Source of the DNA: Planctomycetia bacterium
GTDB taxonomy: Bacteria > Planctomycetota > Phycisphaerae > Phycisphaerales > SM1A02
NCBI GenBank assembly: GCA_005776885.1
Contig: SXOD01000064.1
Span: 1-64,000, forward strand
DNA: 64,000 nucleotides
Direction: 5' to 3'
Part shown: positions 42,681 to 51,093 of the stretch, piece by piece
Position numbering within the stretch: the stretch's first letter is position 1
Layout of the letters: every line of letters starts with the position of its first letter
Notes under the pieces: model-generated
Database searches by the model: none
The model's input: only the letters and a program-made list of their open reading frames with translations
Told to the model about the DNA's origin: nothing
Program-made: the position numbers and the translations under genes

Positions 42681-44078
42681 GTGACCACACGAAAGCCCTT
42701 CAAGGCACGCGAGGCGCTGGGCAGCCTCTTTGCCGCGTCGCCGGGCGCAACACCTCCGACGGACACCGATCCGGGATCGCCTTCGCCGGCTGATCGGCCG
42801 CTTTCCGTCTCGCAGCTCTCCGCAAGAGTGGTGAGCGCGATCGATGCCGCCTTCCCGGAACGGCTGTCGGTGGTGGGCGAGGTCAGTCGCCCCACCACCA
42901 AGACCCACATCTACTTCCGCCTGAAGGATGAACGCTCCGTCGTGGAGGCGATCTGCTATCGCGGCGACATCCCCAAGTTGGCCATGCAGCCGCGCGAGGG
43001 CGACAAGGTCCTGGTCAAGGGAAGGGTCGGCTACTGGGCCGAGGGTGGCCGACTGACGCTGCGCGTGGACGCCATGGAACATGTGGGGCAGGGGAGCCTT
43101 GACGCCAAGCTGCGCCTGCTGAAGGAACAGTTGATGACCCGTGGCTGGCTGGACCCCGCCGCCAAGCGCCCCCTGCCCGCGCATCCCAGGCGGATTGCGA
43201 TCGTCACCAGCCGCACCAGCGCCGCCTTGCAGGATTGCCTGGTGACGGCTCGGCAGCGACTCCCTTCGACGGAGATCGTGGTGGTCGATGTCCGCGTGCA
43301 GGGCGCCGGCGTGGAGCACGAGATCGCCGCGGCGATTGCCGCCGTCGATCGCGCTGCCGCCCGGATGGGAATCGATGCCCTTGTCCTCACCCGCGGCGGT
43401 GGGAGCCTGGAAGACCTCTGGTGCTTCAACGAGGAGGTCGTGGCGCGAGCCATTCACGAGGCTCGGATCCCGATCGTCGCGGCCATCGGCCACGAGATCG
43501 ACACCACCCTCGCCGAGCTGGTGGCCGATTGCCGTGCGGCGACCCCGACGGCCGCGATCGCCGCGCTGTTGCCCGATCGCGCGGCCCTTGGCGAGGAACT
43601 CGCTGCGCTCGCCGACCGGGCCCGCGTGGGGCTGGCGATGTGCGTCGCGGGCCGACGCGACGCCCTCCGCGCGGTGGCGACCCGGCCGTGCCTGGTCGAT
43701 CCGGCGGCCCCGATCCACCGGCAGAGGGAACTCCTTCGTGAAGTGGCGCGACGGATGCAGGGCCAGGCCACGACGCGCGTCGCGCGGGCCGTGGACGCAC
43801 TGGCTGCCGAGCGAGCTCGACTCCTTCGCGCGATACCCGCGCGCACTGCGCTCGCACGGGGGGCGATCGAGGCACTTGGCGGAAGACTCGCCGCCGTCAG
43901 CCCTTATTCGGTACTGGATCGCGGCTACGTCATGGTGCACGGAACGACGGGTGTGCTGACCTCCGCGGCCGCAATGCCATCCGGCGGCACGGTGTCACTG
44001 GTCTATCGAGACGGTGAGCGGCGCGCCGACCTCCATGGGGTGGGGGAGCCATCGGACTCCCCGGGAACGCGCCCGTAG
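42681..44078 (+). CDS. xseA: exodeoxyribonuclease VII large subunit
   Basis: 465 residues. After a Pro/Ser/Thr-rich leader, the OB-fold (LSVVGEVSRPTTKTHIYFRLKD) and the catalytic region (IAIVTSRTSAALQD, RGGGSLEDLWCFNEE, GHEIDTTLAE) are clear. The C-terminus ends in the usual small domain (YSVLDRGYVMV). GTG 42681 is supported by TACATT exactly 6 nt upstream. The small-subunit gene follows. Confidence 0.94.
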   Translation: MTTRKPFKAREALGSLFAASPGATPPTDTDPGSPSPADRPLSVSQLSARVVSAIDAAFPERLSVVGEVSRPTTKTHIYFRLKDERSVVEAICYRGDIPKLAMQPREGDKVLVKGRVGYWAEGGRLTLRVDAMEHVGQGSLDAKLRLLKEQLMTRGWLDPAAKRPLPAHPRRIAIVTSRTSAALQDCLVTARQRLPSTEIVVVDVRVQGAGVEHEIAAAIAAVDRAAARMGIDALVLTRGGGSLEDLWCFNEEVVARAIHEARIPIVAAIGHEIDTTLAELVADCRAATPTAAIAALLPDRAALGEELAALADRARVGLAMCVAGRRDALRAVATRPCLVDPAAPIHRQRELLREVARRMQGQATTRVARAVDALAAERARLLRAIPARTALARGAIEALGGRLAAVSPYSVLDRGYVMVHGTTGVLTSAAAMPSGGTVSLVYRDGERRADLHGVGEPSDSPGTRP

Positions 44079-44081
44079 GAT
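44076..44081 (+). promoter_or_regulatory. -10 TAGGAT overlapping the xseA stop, for xseB
   Basis: TAGGAT begins with the TAG stop codon of xseA and ends 6 nt before the xseB ATG. The hexamer and spacing are identical to those at tilS. Confidence 0.5.
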
Positions 44082-44087
44082 CGCCCC

Positions 44088-44327
44088 ATGTCGAGTCGAC
44101 AGCCAGAGGCCCCGAAACCAGTCGAAAGCCTTTCGTACGAAGAGGCGTTCCAGGAACTCCGCGCCGTGGTGCAATCCATCGAAGGCGGCCAACTGCCGCT
44201 TGACCAGAGCGTGCAGGCATTCCAACGTGGCACCGAGTTGCTCAAGCGATGCCAGTCGGTGCTGGATACCGCCGAGCTTCGCGTCAGGGAACTGACCACG
44301 GCACAACTCGCCGGCGGGCAGGATTGA
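44088..44327 (+). CDS. xseB: exodeoxyribonuclease VII small subunit
   Basis: 79 residues. SYEEAFQELRAVVQSIEGGQLPLDQS and the RGTELLKRCQSVLDTAELRV helix are typical of XseB, which coats XseA to form exonuclease VII. It lies 9 nt after xseA. A prepilin peptidase gene follows 19 nt later. Confidence 0.94.
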   Translation: MSSRQPEAPKPVESLSYEEAFQELRAVVQSIEGGQLPLDQSVQAFQRGTELLKRCQSVLDTAELRVRELTTAQLAGGQD

Positions 44328-44346
44328 ACGACCTGGATTCCTCGAC

Positions 44347-45570
44347 GTGATCCTCCTCGCCGCGGCATGGTTTGAAATGGCCCTTCCCGCCGTCGTGGAA
44401 GGGTTCTTCGCGTTTTGGTTCGGCGCTGCGGTCGGCAGTTTCGTGAATGTGCTGGCGTACAGGATCCCGGAGGGACTCAGCGTCATCCGACCCCCAAGCC
44501 GCTGTCCCAAATGTGGTCGACTCCTGACGGCCCGCGAGAACCTCCCGGTCATCGGCTGGCTGCTCTTGCGGGGAAAGTGCCGAGGATGCTCGCAGCCGAT
44601 CTCGATCCAATACCCGTTGGTGGAACTGGCGGTCGGCATCGTGACCGTGTGGCTCTATGTGATGCTCTATCACGTCGAACCGGGTGGTTGGTGGGCCGGT
44701 GGCACCAGCCGCTGGTGGCGCGCCGCGGGACTCACGGGAAGCCTTCCGGCCGCCGCGGGACTGGTGGTGCTCATTGGGGGCATGGCCGCGGTGGCCCTCT
44801 GCGACGCGGCCCGCTACCTGGTGCCTATGTCCATCGTGCGATGGGTCGCGGGTGTCGGTCTCGCGTCGTGGGTCGTCCAGTCCTCTTTTTCCACGCGACC
44901 GGCTTCGCTGTGGCCGCCGATCCCGGCGGTCGCTGGCACCTGGCAGGCGGTGACCATCGGGGCAAGCATCGGGCTGCTGCTGGCCAACGTGATGCTCTGG
45001 AAGGGGTGGATCCGCCGGAGTTTTGCCGACTACGAACAGTTTGTCGCGGAAGGAGAGACGCTTGGCGACTACCCGCATGCACGACGTGAGATGTGGCCAG
45101 AGTTGGCCTTCATCGGCGTGATCGCGCTTGGCGCCGTCGCGGGCTGGCTTTCCCGTGGAACCCTTGGGGCGCCGCTCCCGAACGCAGCCCTGGAAGTCCT
45201 TGTGGCCGCGCTGGCCGGCTACCTGTGCGGCGGTGCCATCGTCTGGCTGGTCCGAGTGGCCGGGACTTTGGCGTTCGGCCGGGAGGCGATGGGGCTGGGA
45301 GATGTGCATATCTTGGCAGCAGCGGGGGCCGTCCTCGGGTGGCGCGACCCACTGGTGGCTTTCCTCGTCGCCCCGTTCCCGGCCCTGGCCTGGACGGTGG
45401 CGCAACGACTGATCCGTGCGCCATCCGCCCGGAGGGAACTCCCCTTCGGCCCGTACCTCGTGATCGGGCTGGCGGTGGTCCTGCTCCTCCGCCCCGCGCT
45501 CGTGGACCTGGCCCAGTTGCTGCAGTGGATTCCCGCGGATTCTGCGGCAACCGTGCGCGCCTACGAGTAG
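44347..45570 (+). CDS. prepilin peptidase (A24)
   Basis: 407-residue aspartic membrane peptidase that cleaves and often N-methylates prepilins. GSFVNVLAYRIPEG is followed by the zinc tetracysteine C53/C56 and C78/C81. The first catalytic Asp is D153 (LCDAARYLVP) and the second D319 in GLGD (316-319). The usual GxGDxK Lys is His321 here. The protein is longer than E. coli PilD because of a loop at 175-250. It probably processes the five pseudopilins encoded at 4-10 kb. GTG 44347 is the start. Confidence 0.87.
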   Translation: MILLAAAWFEMALPAVVEGFFAFWFGAAVGSFVNVLAYRIPEGLSVIRPPSRCPKCGRLLTARENLPVIGWLLLRGKCRGCSQPISIQYPLVELAVGIVTVWLYVMLYHVEPGGWWAGGTSRWWRAAGLTGSLPAAAGLVVLIGGMAAVALCDAARYLVPMSIVRWVAGVGLASWVVQSSFSTRPASLWPPIPAVAGTWQAVTIGASIGLLLANVMLWKGWIRRSFADYEQFVAEGETLGDYPHARREMWPELAFIGVIALGAVAGWLSRGTLGAPLPNAALEVLVAALAGYLCGGAIVWLVRVAGTLAFGREAMGLGDVHILAAAGAVLGWRDPLVAFLVAPFPALAWTVAQRLIRAPSARRELPFGPYLVIGLAVVLLLRPALVDLAQLLQWIPADSAATVRAYE

Positions 45571-45577
45571 CCGAAGG

Positions 45578-45583
45578 TAGAGT
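45578..45583 (+). promoter_or_regulatory. possible -10 TAGAGT, Pal-like gene
   Basis: TAGAGT lies 34 nt before ATG 45618, leaving a 5' UTR with an AAAGGA Shine-Dalgarno. This contrasts with the leaderless-type genes nearby. Confidence 0.4.
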
Positions 45584-45617
45584 CCGCACGGGGATGTACC
45601 CTGAAAGGATTCGCCAC

Positions 45618-46292
45618 ATGATGTTGACTCGAAACACGCTGTACGGTGTCGGGCTCGCCACGATGAGCCTCTGTGTCGTTGGACTCACTGGATGTGACAA
45701 CAAGGTCAAGGACGAGAATGCCATGCTCCTTCGGGAGAATGATGCGCTCCGTTCGCAGCTGACGCAGCGAAATGATGCGCTGACGTCGGCCGAGAAGGAA
45801 CGCCTGGCTGCCGATGCTCGCGCCTCGGACGCCGAGCGACGCCTCACCGAAGTGGAGAGCGCTCCACCGTCCATCATGGCGGTCGACGTGGTGAACGCCG
45901 GCAACACGCCGTTCATCGACGAGAACATCACGGTCAACACCACGGCCGAGGGGCTCAACATGACGATCCCCGGAGACGTGCTGTTTGACAGCGGCAAGGC
46001 ATCGCTCAAGTCCGGAGCCAAGAAGACGCTGGACAAGATGATCGCCGCGATCAAGAAGGACTACTCGGGCAACAAGCTCCGCGTGACCGGCTTCACCGAC
46101 GATGACCCGATCAAGAAGTCTGGGTTCAAGTCCAACTACCACCTCGGCTTTGACCGGGCATGGTCGGTCCGTGAGTACTGCACGTCCAACGGACTTGACG
46201 GTGCTGACATCGCCCTGGCCTCCTACGGTCCGCAGGATCCGAAGGCCACGAAAGCCGCCAGCCGTCGTGTCGAGGTGCTCGTGATCCGCTGA
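45618..46292 (+). CDS. OmpA/Pal-like lipoprotein
   Basis: 224 residues. The signal peptide ends in lipobox GLTGC (Cys26). Residues about 34-80 are Glu/Arg/Leu-rich and likely coiled coil. The C-terminal OmpA domain (about 110-224) shows VLFDSGKASLKSGAKKTLD, LRVTGFTDDDPI and NYHLGFDRAWSVREY, the peptidoglycan-binding pattern with the Asp/Arg pair. It presumably tethers the outer envelope to the wall. AAAGGA 8-10 nt before ATG 45618 supports the start; ATG 45621 is equally possible. A strong terminator follows. Confidence 0.88.
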   Translation: MMLTRNTLYGVGLATMSLCVVGLTGCDNKVKDENAMLLRENDALRSQLTQRNDALTSAEKERLAADARASDAERRLTEVESAPPSIMAVDVVNAGNTPFIDENITVNTTAEGLNMTIPGDVLFDSGKASLKSGAKKTLDKMIAAIKKDYSGNKLRVTGFTDDDPIKKSGFKSNYHLGFDRAWSVREYCTSNGLDGADIALASYGPQDPKATKAASRRVEVLVIR

Positions 46293-46326
46293 CGCGCTTC
46301 ACCCCGACACGTTCACATGTTCATGG

Positions 46327-46358
46327 GCGGGGAGGCACACAGGTGCCTCCCCGCTTTT
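46327..46358 (+). terminator. intrinsic terminator after the Pal-like gene
   Basis: Perfect 12-bp stem (GCGGGGAGGCAC/GTGCCTCCCCGC) with a 4-nt loop, followed by TTTT. It lies 35 nt after the stop codon and before the convergent mlaD. Confidence 0.9.
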
Positions 46359-46398
46359 GTGTTGATGGCCCCGTGTCGTGGCGTGAGCGTCGGCCGGA

Positions 46399-47385
46399 CT
46401 ACCACTTGACGTCCAGGCCCTCTTCGCGAATCTTGCGCAGGAGCAGCTCCATCTCGGCCAGCGTGGCGCGGAGCCTGGTCGCCGAGTCATCCAGTGAGTT
46501 GTAGAGATCCGGGTTCGTCAGCAGCTGGCCGATCGTCCCCTTGCCTTCGCGCGCATCGGCAGCGAGTGCGTCGACGTGTGCCAGCGTGGATCGCATGGAT
46601 TCCACGACCGGCTGGAGTTCCTGCACGCGCAGTTCCACCTTCCCGGCGACGGCGCCCAGCGAGCGCATCGCGGCGGAGGCCTCGTCGATGAGGGTGTTCG
46701 CCTTCCAGACGGCGCTTCGGACGTCGGCGCGAAGCTGCTCGTCGCCGAGCAGTTCGGCGGCCCCGTCAAAGGCGCGCCCGGCGCTGGCCAGCATGCGGTT
46801 GAGGCGCCGGACGCTGGTGCGCACGTTCCATTCTTCCTCGGGGCTGCCGGCCGGCACTTCGCTCACCAGCGAATCCAGGTCGTCGGCCAGCCGGGAAAAA
46901 CTGCGGAGGGTCTCATCCATGTGGCCGAAGTTGCTTTCGACGACGGCGAGCAATCGTTCGTCCAGGCTCTGGAAGCTGGCGCGCACCAAGGCCGTCCCGT
47001 CCTTGGGCAGGTACGCGGTGGCGGGTTGGACACCGCGGGGCAGGATGAAGTCAAGCCGTGCTCCCGAGCCCAGCAGGCTGGCATCGGCACCAGCGACGGC
47101 GTTGAGCGGAATGGCCGTGTCAAGGTCGATGCTCAGGCGAATGAGGACCGGGTCCATGGAGTCGGTATCCAGGGCAACGGCGTCGACCGAGCCAATCGCC
47201 ACGCCGTTGAGCATGACCTGCGATCCAGCGCGCAATCCCGATCCGCGATCCGCGCGAACCGTCACCAGGTACGACTTGCGGAAGAACTGGTCCAGTTCGC
47301 CGAAGGAGAACAGGACGGCGGTGAGGCCGACGAGTCCACCGAGGGTGGTCAGGCCGATCTTGAAATCGCGGTGTGCGTCGCTCAT
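46399..47385 (-). CDS. MlaD/MCE-family lipid transport protein
   Basis: 328 residues. One N-terminal membrane helix (about 8-30) and an MCE domain (about 38-120: GLRAGSQVMLNGVAIGSVDAV) are followed by a long helical, probably coiled-coil C-terminal part ending in LLLRKIREEG. This is the substrate-binding subunit of an Mla-type phospholipid transporter. The start (ATG 47385) overlaps the ATPase stop. No MlaE permease gene lies beside it. Confidence 0.88.
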   Translation of the reverse strand: MSDAHRDFKIGLTTLGGLVGLTAVLFSFGELDQFFRKSYLVTVRADRGSGLRAGSQVMLNGVAIGSVDAVALDTDSMDPVLIRLSIDLDTAIPLNAVAGADASLLGSGARLDFILPRGVQPATAYLPKDGTALVRASFQSLDERLLAVVESNFGHMDETLRSFSRLADDLDSLVSEVPAGSPEEEWNVRTSVRRLNRMLASAGRAFDGAAELLGDEQLRADVRSAVWKANTLIDEASAAMRSLGAVAGKVELRVQELQPVVESMRSTLAHVDALAADAREGKGTIGQLLTNPDLYNSLDDSATRLRATLAEMELLLRKIREEGLDVKW

Positions 47386-48248
47386 GGTCGATCTTCCTGC
47401 ACTGTACCCGTGGGGCGCGACACGCCGGTCGGCCAGATCGCGGAGAGCTCTTCGGGAGTGGCCTCGCCCCGGAGGAATCGCTGCACGATGGGGTCGCGCG
47501 ACGCCCAGAATGAGTCGGGGGGGCCCTGCAGTCGCACTTGCCCCTCATGAAGCATCACCATCCAGTCGGCGACCTTGAAGGCGCTCTGGAGGTCATGCGT
47601 CACCACGATCGACGTGATCCCGAGCGACTCCTTCAGCTTGATGATCAGTTCATTGATCACGTCAGAGCGGATCGGGTCGAGGCCGGTCGTCGGCTCGTCG
47701 TACAGCACGAGGGACGGCTCGAGGGCGATGGCTCGAGCGAGGGCGACTCGCTTGCGTTGCCCACCGCTCAGGTCAGTGGGCCACTGCTTGGCCGTGTGAG
47801 CCAGGCCGACTTGGTCCAGCACCTGGCCGACGCGCTCGGCGATCGCCCGTGAGTCCGTCCAGCCGTGCTCGCGCAGGGGGAACGCGACGTTGTCAAACAC
47901 CGACAGGGAATCGAACAGCGCGCCCTGCTGGAAGAGGAACCCGATCTCGCGGCGGGCCCGGCCAAGCTCGGGCTCCTTGAGGCGGTCCATGCGTCGCCCG
48001 TTGAACCAGACCTCGCCCGAGTCCGGATGGAGGAGCGCGACGATGTGCTTGAGCATCACGCTCTTCCCGCAGCCGGAAGGACCCAGGACGACGGTCGTCT
48101 TTCCCTTCCGGAACTCGATGGAAACGCCCCCCAGCACGGCATGCCGGCCGAACGACTTGTGCAGGTTCACCACCCTCGTCGTGCAGCCGGGCTCGCCGCA
48201 GTCGGGTGGCGCATGGCCAGCAGGCGACGTGTCGTTGGGCCGTCTCAC
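47382..48248 (-). CDS. MlaF-type ABC ATPase
   Basis: 288 residues from GTG 48248. Walker A GPSGCGKS, signature LSGGQRKRV, Walker B LVLYDEP and the MlaF-like TTGLDPIRSDVINELI block are all present. It energises MCE-type lipid transport. TAGCGT lies 8 nt before the GTG, which decides this start over longer in-frame options that run into the rhomboid promoter. About 25 N-terminal residues are low in family similarity. Confidence 0.9.
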   Translation of the reverse strand: MRRPNDTSPAGHAPPDCGEPGCTTRVVNLHKSFGRHAVLGGVSIEFRKGKTTVVLGPSGCGKSVMLKHIVALLHPDSGEVWFNGRRMDRLKEPELGRARREIGFLFQQGALFDSLSVFDNVAFPLREHGWTDSRAIAERVGQVLDQVGLAHTAKQWPTDLSGGQRKRVALARAIALEPSLVLYDEPTTGLDPIRSDVINELIIKLKESLGITSIVVTHDLQSAFKVADWMVMLHEGQVRLQGPPDSFWASRDPIVQRFLRGEATPEELSAIWPTGVSRPTGTVQEDRP

Positions 48249-48256
48249 GTGGCGAG

Positions 48257-48262
48257 ACGCTA
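48257..48262 (-). promoter_or_regulatory. -10 TAGCGT, mlaF-mlaD
   Basis: TAGCGT on the minus strand ends 8 nt before GTG 48248. Confidence 0.45.
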
Positions 48263-48280
48263 CCGCAGGACCGATGCGGG

Positions 48281-48286
48281 TAGCCT
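48281..48286 (+). promoter_or_regulatory. -10 TAGCCT, rhomboid operon
   Basis: TAGCCT ends 10 nt before ATG 48297. It probably starts the rhomboid-tgt-yajC-secDF transcript. Confidence 0.4.
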
Positions 48287-48296
48287 CCCCCTCCCC

Positions 48297-49451
48297 ATGG
48301 TTGCGGGTGATCGAGCGTGGATGTCCCAACACCAATCGAGGCCGAGCCGGCGTCGATGGAGCATCACGGTATGGCTCATCGTGGCGTGCTGCGCCGTCTT
48401 CGTCCTGGATTCGCTCCTCACGCCGTCGCTCCCCGCGCAGTGGATCTTTCTCTCCCAGCGGCAAGTGATGGATGCCTCGACCGAGGGGGCCAGTTTCCGC
48501 GTCTCGCCCATTGAACCGCTGCGGTCCCGGACCGCGAACGGGCGCGTGGTCCAGGCGCCGCGCGGATCAGGCACCGGCGTGCAGCTGGTCTCCACCGTCA
48601 CGGGTGGCCGCGAGGTCGTCGTCGCCGAGCGCACGTACGTGGGGACACCGTTTTTCCAGAAGTGGCTCTACTTCTCCACGTCCACCGCGCTGGTGACGTG
48701 GTCCAAGGAGTTCGGCCTCCGGGGATTCGAGTTCTGGCGCTTCATCGGATTCCAGTTCTGCCACGCGAACATGAGCCATCTCCTGTTCAACATGCTGGCG
48801 CTCTGGTTTTTCGGCCCCATCGTGGAGCACGCCCTGGGTCGCAAGCGGTTCTTGGCGTTCTACCTGACCTGCGGCATCGCAGGCGCGTTGCTGTACCTGC
48901 TGCTCAATGCGGCCGGATCGGCGGCGGGTGATCTCTTCGGGCCCGGGACGCGCCTCCCAGGTTTCCTGTTCAACAACCCGAACATGCCGCTGGTCGGCGC
49001 GAGCGCGGGCATCTTCGGCGTCCTCATCGCGGCGGCGCGATACGTGCCCAACGCCACCGTGCTCCTCTTCTTCGTCATCCCGATGCGGCTGTCCACGATG
49101 GCCTACGGGCTGGTGGTCATCGCCGTCGCCACGATCCTCTTCGCGAGCCTGGGGATCAACCTCCCGTTCTTCTCCCTGCCCACCGAGAATGCCGGCGGCG
49201 AGACGGCGCACCTCGGTGGCGCGATGGCGGGCTGGTACTTCGCCCGGCGACCGCACCACCTGAGTGACTTTTTCGATTTCCTCGGCCGGTTCGATCCCTG
49301 GAGCAACACCCGGCGCGCAAAGCAACGAGCCCAGTCTCAACCCGGCGTGCAGGCCGAGGTGGACCGGATCCTGGACAAGATCCGCCAGCACGGGCTTGGA
49401 TCCCTCACGGCGCAGGAGCGCGAGACGTTGCGGCAAGCGAGCAGCCATTGA
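48297..49451 (+). CDS. rhomboid-family intramembrane serine protease
   Basis: 384 residues (ATG 48321 would give 376). One N-terminal helix is followed by a large outer loop (about 45-135), then the six-helix rhomboid core. FEFWRFIGFQFCHANMSHLLFNM is the L1/TM2 region. Ser236 in GASAG and His305 in AHLGGAMAG are the catalytic dyad. The C-terminal 70 residues are cytoplasmic and helical. The stop overlaps the TTG start of tgt, an unexpected partner. Confidence 0.87.
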   Translation: MVAGDRAWMSQHQSRPSRRRWSITVWLIVACCAVFVLDSLLTPSLPAQWIFLSQRQVMDASTEGASFRVSPIEPLRSRTANGRVVQAPRGSGTGVQLVSTVTGGREVVVAERTYVGTPFFQKWLYFSTSTALVTWSKEFGLRGFEFWRFIGFQFCHANMSHLLFNMLALWFFGPIVEHALGRKRFLAFYLTCGIAGALLYLLLNAAGSAAGDLFGPGTRLPGFLFNNPNMPLVGASAGIFGVLIAAARYVPNATVLLFFVIPMRLSTMAYGLVVIAVATILFASLGINLPFFSLPTENAGGETAHLGGAMAGWYFARRPHHLSDFFDFLGRFDPWSNTRRAKQRAQSQPGVQAEVDRILDKIRQHGLGSLTAQERETLRQASSH

Positions 49452-50614
49452 GCATCCGGTTCGAGTTGGCCGCTCGGTGCGGCGAGGCGCGAGTGGGCCG
49501 GGTCCACACCCCGCACGGGAGCTTTGACACCCCAGCGTTCATGCCAGTGGCCACCGCAGGGGCGATGAAGGGGATCACGCCGAAGCAGGTCCGCGGGACG
49601 GGGTCGCAGATCATCCTCAACAACGCGTACCACCTCTTGCTTCGACCGGGACCGGAGCGGATGGCGCGGTTTGGCGGCTCGCACCGATTCATGAGGTGGG
49701 AGGGCCCGATCCTCACCGACAGCGGTGGGTACCAGGCTTTTTCGATGGCCCAGATCCGCGACCTCAACGAGGATGGCGTCACCTTCCGGTCGTTCATTGA
49801 TGGGTCGCGCGTCCACCTTGGGCCAGAGTCCTCGATCGGCATCCAGCAGGCGATCGGGTCCGACATCATGATGGCGTTCGATGACTGTCCGCCCGCCCGC
49901 GGCGAACTCGATGCATCCGAGTACCGGCGCCGGGTCATCGCCGCGAACGATCGCACGGCGCGGTGGCTTGCCCGATGCATCGCTGCCCACCGGCATGCCG
50001 ATCGGCAGGGTCTGTTCGGCATCGTCCAGGGGGGAACGGAGCCCGACCTGCGCCGAGCCAGCGTCGATGCCGTGTGCGCCCACGACCTCCCCGGCTTCGC
50101 GATCGGGGGAGTGGCCGTCGGGGAGGGCCCCCAAGCCATCCACGACACGGTCCGGATGACGGCCCCCATGTTGCCGGCCGACCGCCCGCGGTACCTGATG
50201 GGTGTCGGGTACGAGCGCGACATCTGGGCCGCCGTCCAGGCGGGGGTGGACATGTTCGACTGCGTCCTCCCCACCCGCAACGGCCGAAATGGGTTCGTCT
50301 TCACGCCTGCCGGCCCGATCCGTCTCCGGAACGCCCGTTTTGCCGATGACCAGGATCCGATCGACCCGGGGTGTGATTGCGAGGCGTGCGGCGGGGGATT
50401 CTCCCGGGGGTACCTGCGGCACTTGTTCATGGCGGACGAGATGCTTGGGCCAACCTTGGCCAGCATCCACAACATCCGGCATTTCCAGCGATTCATGGCC
50501 GACATGAGGCGGGCACTTTCCGATAATCTCCCCACTTCATTCGAGCGTCGGTGGCCGGTCGCGGTGCAGGAAGCACCCCCGGACCGAGATGACGCCGAAG
50601 TGACGATCCCATGA
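49448..50614 (+). CDS. tgt: queuine/preQ1 tRNA-ribosyltransferase
   Basis: 388 residues; exchanges G34 for preQ1 in tRNAs with GUN anticodons. DSGGYQAFS, the GGVAVGEG strand, MGVGYERDIWAAV with DMFDCVLPTRNGRNG, and the zinc site CDCEAC...H are present. TTG 49448 overlaps the rhomboid stop (TTGA) and is the only start that leaves the FELAARCGEARVG opening intact. Precedes yajC, as in many bacteria. Confidence 0.95.
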   Translation: MSIRFELAARCGEARVGRVHTPHGSFDTPAFMPVATAGAMKGITPKQVRGTGSQIILNNAYHLLLRPGPERMARFGGSHRFMRWEGPILTDSGGYQAFSMAQIRDLNEDGVTFRSFIDGSRVHLGPESSIGIQQAIGSDIMMAFDDCPPARGELDASEYRRRVIAANDRTARWLARCIAAHRHADRQGLFGIVQGGTEPDLRRASVDAVCAHDLPGFAIGGVAVGEGPQAIHDTVRMTAPMLPADRPRYLMGVGYERDIWAAVQAGVDMFDCVLPTRNGRNGFVFTPAGPIRLRNARFADDQDPIDPGCDCEACGGGFSRGYLRHLFMADEMLGPTLASIHNIRHFQRFMADMRRALSDNLPTSFERRWPVAVQEAPPDRDDAEVTIP

Positions 50615-51039
50615 CCTCGATCCTGCATACCGTGACCCTCCTCGCGATCCAGTCCGGGCCCCAAGGCGGCCCCGCCAAGCCGGGTGACCCGATCGCCACG
50701 TCAACGAGCCTCACGGGTGAAGCCGGTGGCACCGCGGGCGGTGCCGCGACGCAGGGCGCGCCTTCGTTCGACATCTTCTGGATCTTCATCCCGGTCCTCG
50801 TGGTGATGATCCTCTTCTCGGTGTTTGGCCAACGCAAGGAGCGCAAGAAGCGGGCGCAGCTGCTTGCGTCCATCGAGAAACATGACAGGGTGCAGACAGC
50901 GGGCGGGATCATCGGCCACGTCGTCGAGATCAAGCCCGACACCGTCACGCTCAAGGTGGACGAGACCTCCAACCTTCGGATCACCTTCGCGAAGAGCTTC
51001 GTGACGGAAGTGCTCGACAAGAGCACGGCCTCGAACTGA
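50611..51039 (+). CDS. yajC: Sec translocon accessory protein YajC
   Basis: 142 residues. A Gly/Ser/Thr-rich N-terminal extension (1-50) precedes the single helix (FDIFWIFIPVLVVMILFSVF) and the conserved RKERKKRAQ...GGIIGHVVEIKPDTVTLKVDE region. It forms a subcomplex with SecDF at the inner membrane. ATG 50611 overlaps the tgt stop. The usual YajC is about 110 residues, so the extension is extra. Confidence 0.92.
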   Translation: MTSILHTVTLLAIQSGPQGGPAKPGDPIATSTSLTGEAGGTAGGAATQGAPSFDIFWIFIPVLVVMILFSVFGQRKERKKRAQLLASIEKHDRVQTAGGIIGHVVEIKPDTVTLKVDETSNLRITFAKSFVTEVLDKSTASN

Positions 51040-51093
51040 CCGGGTCGCGCTGTCGCGAGCCACTGACCACGCCTCCGTGAACAAAGACGTCCG

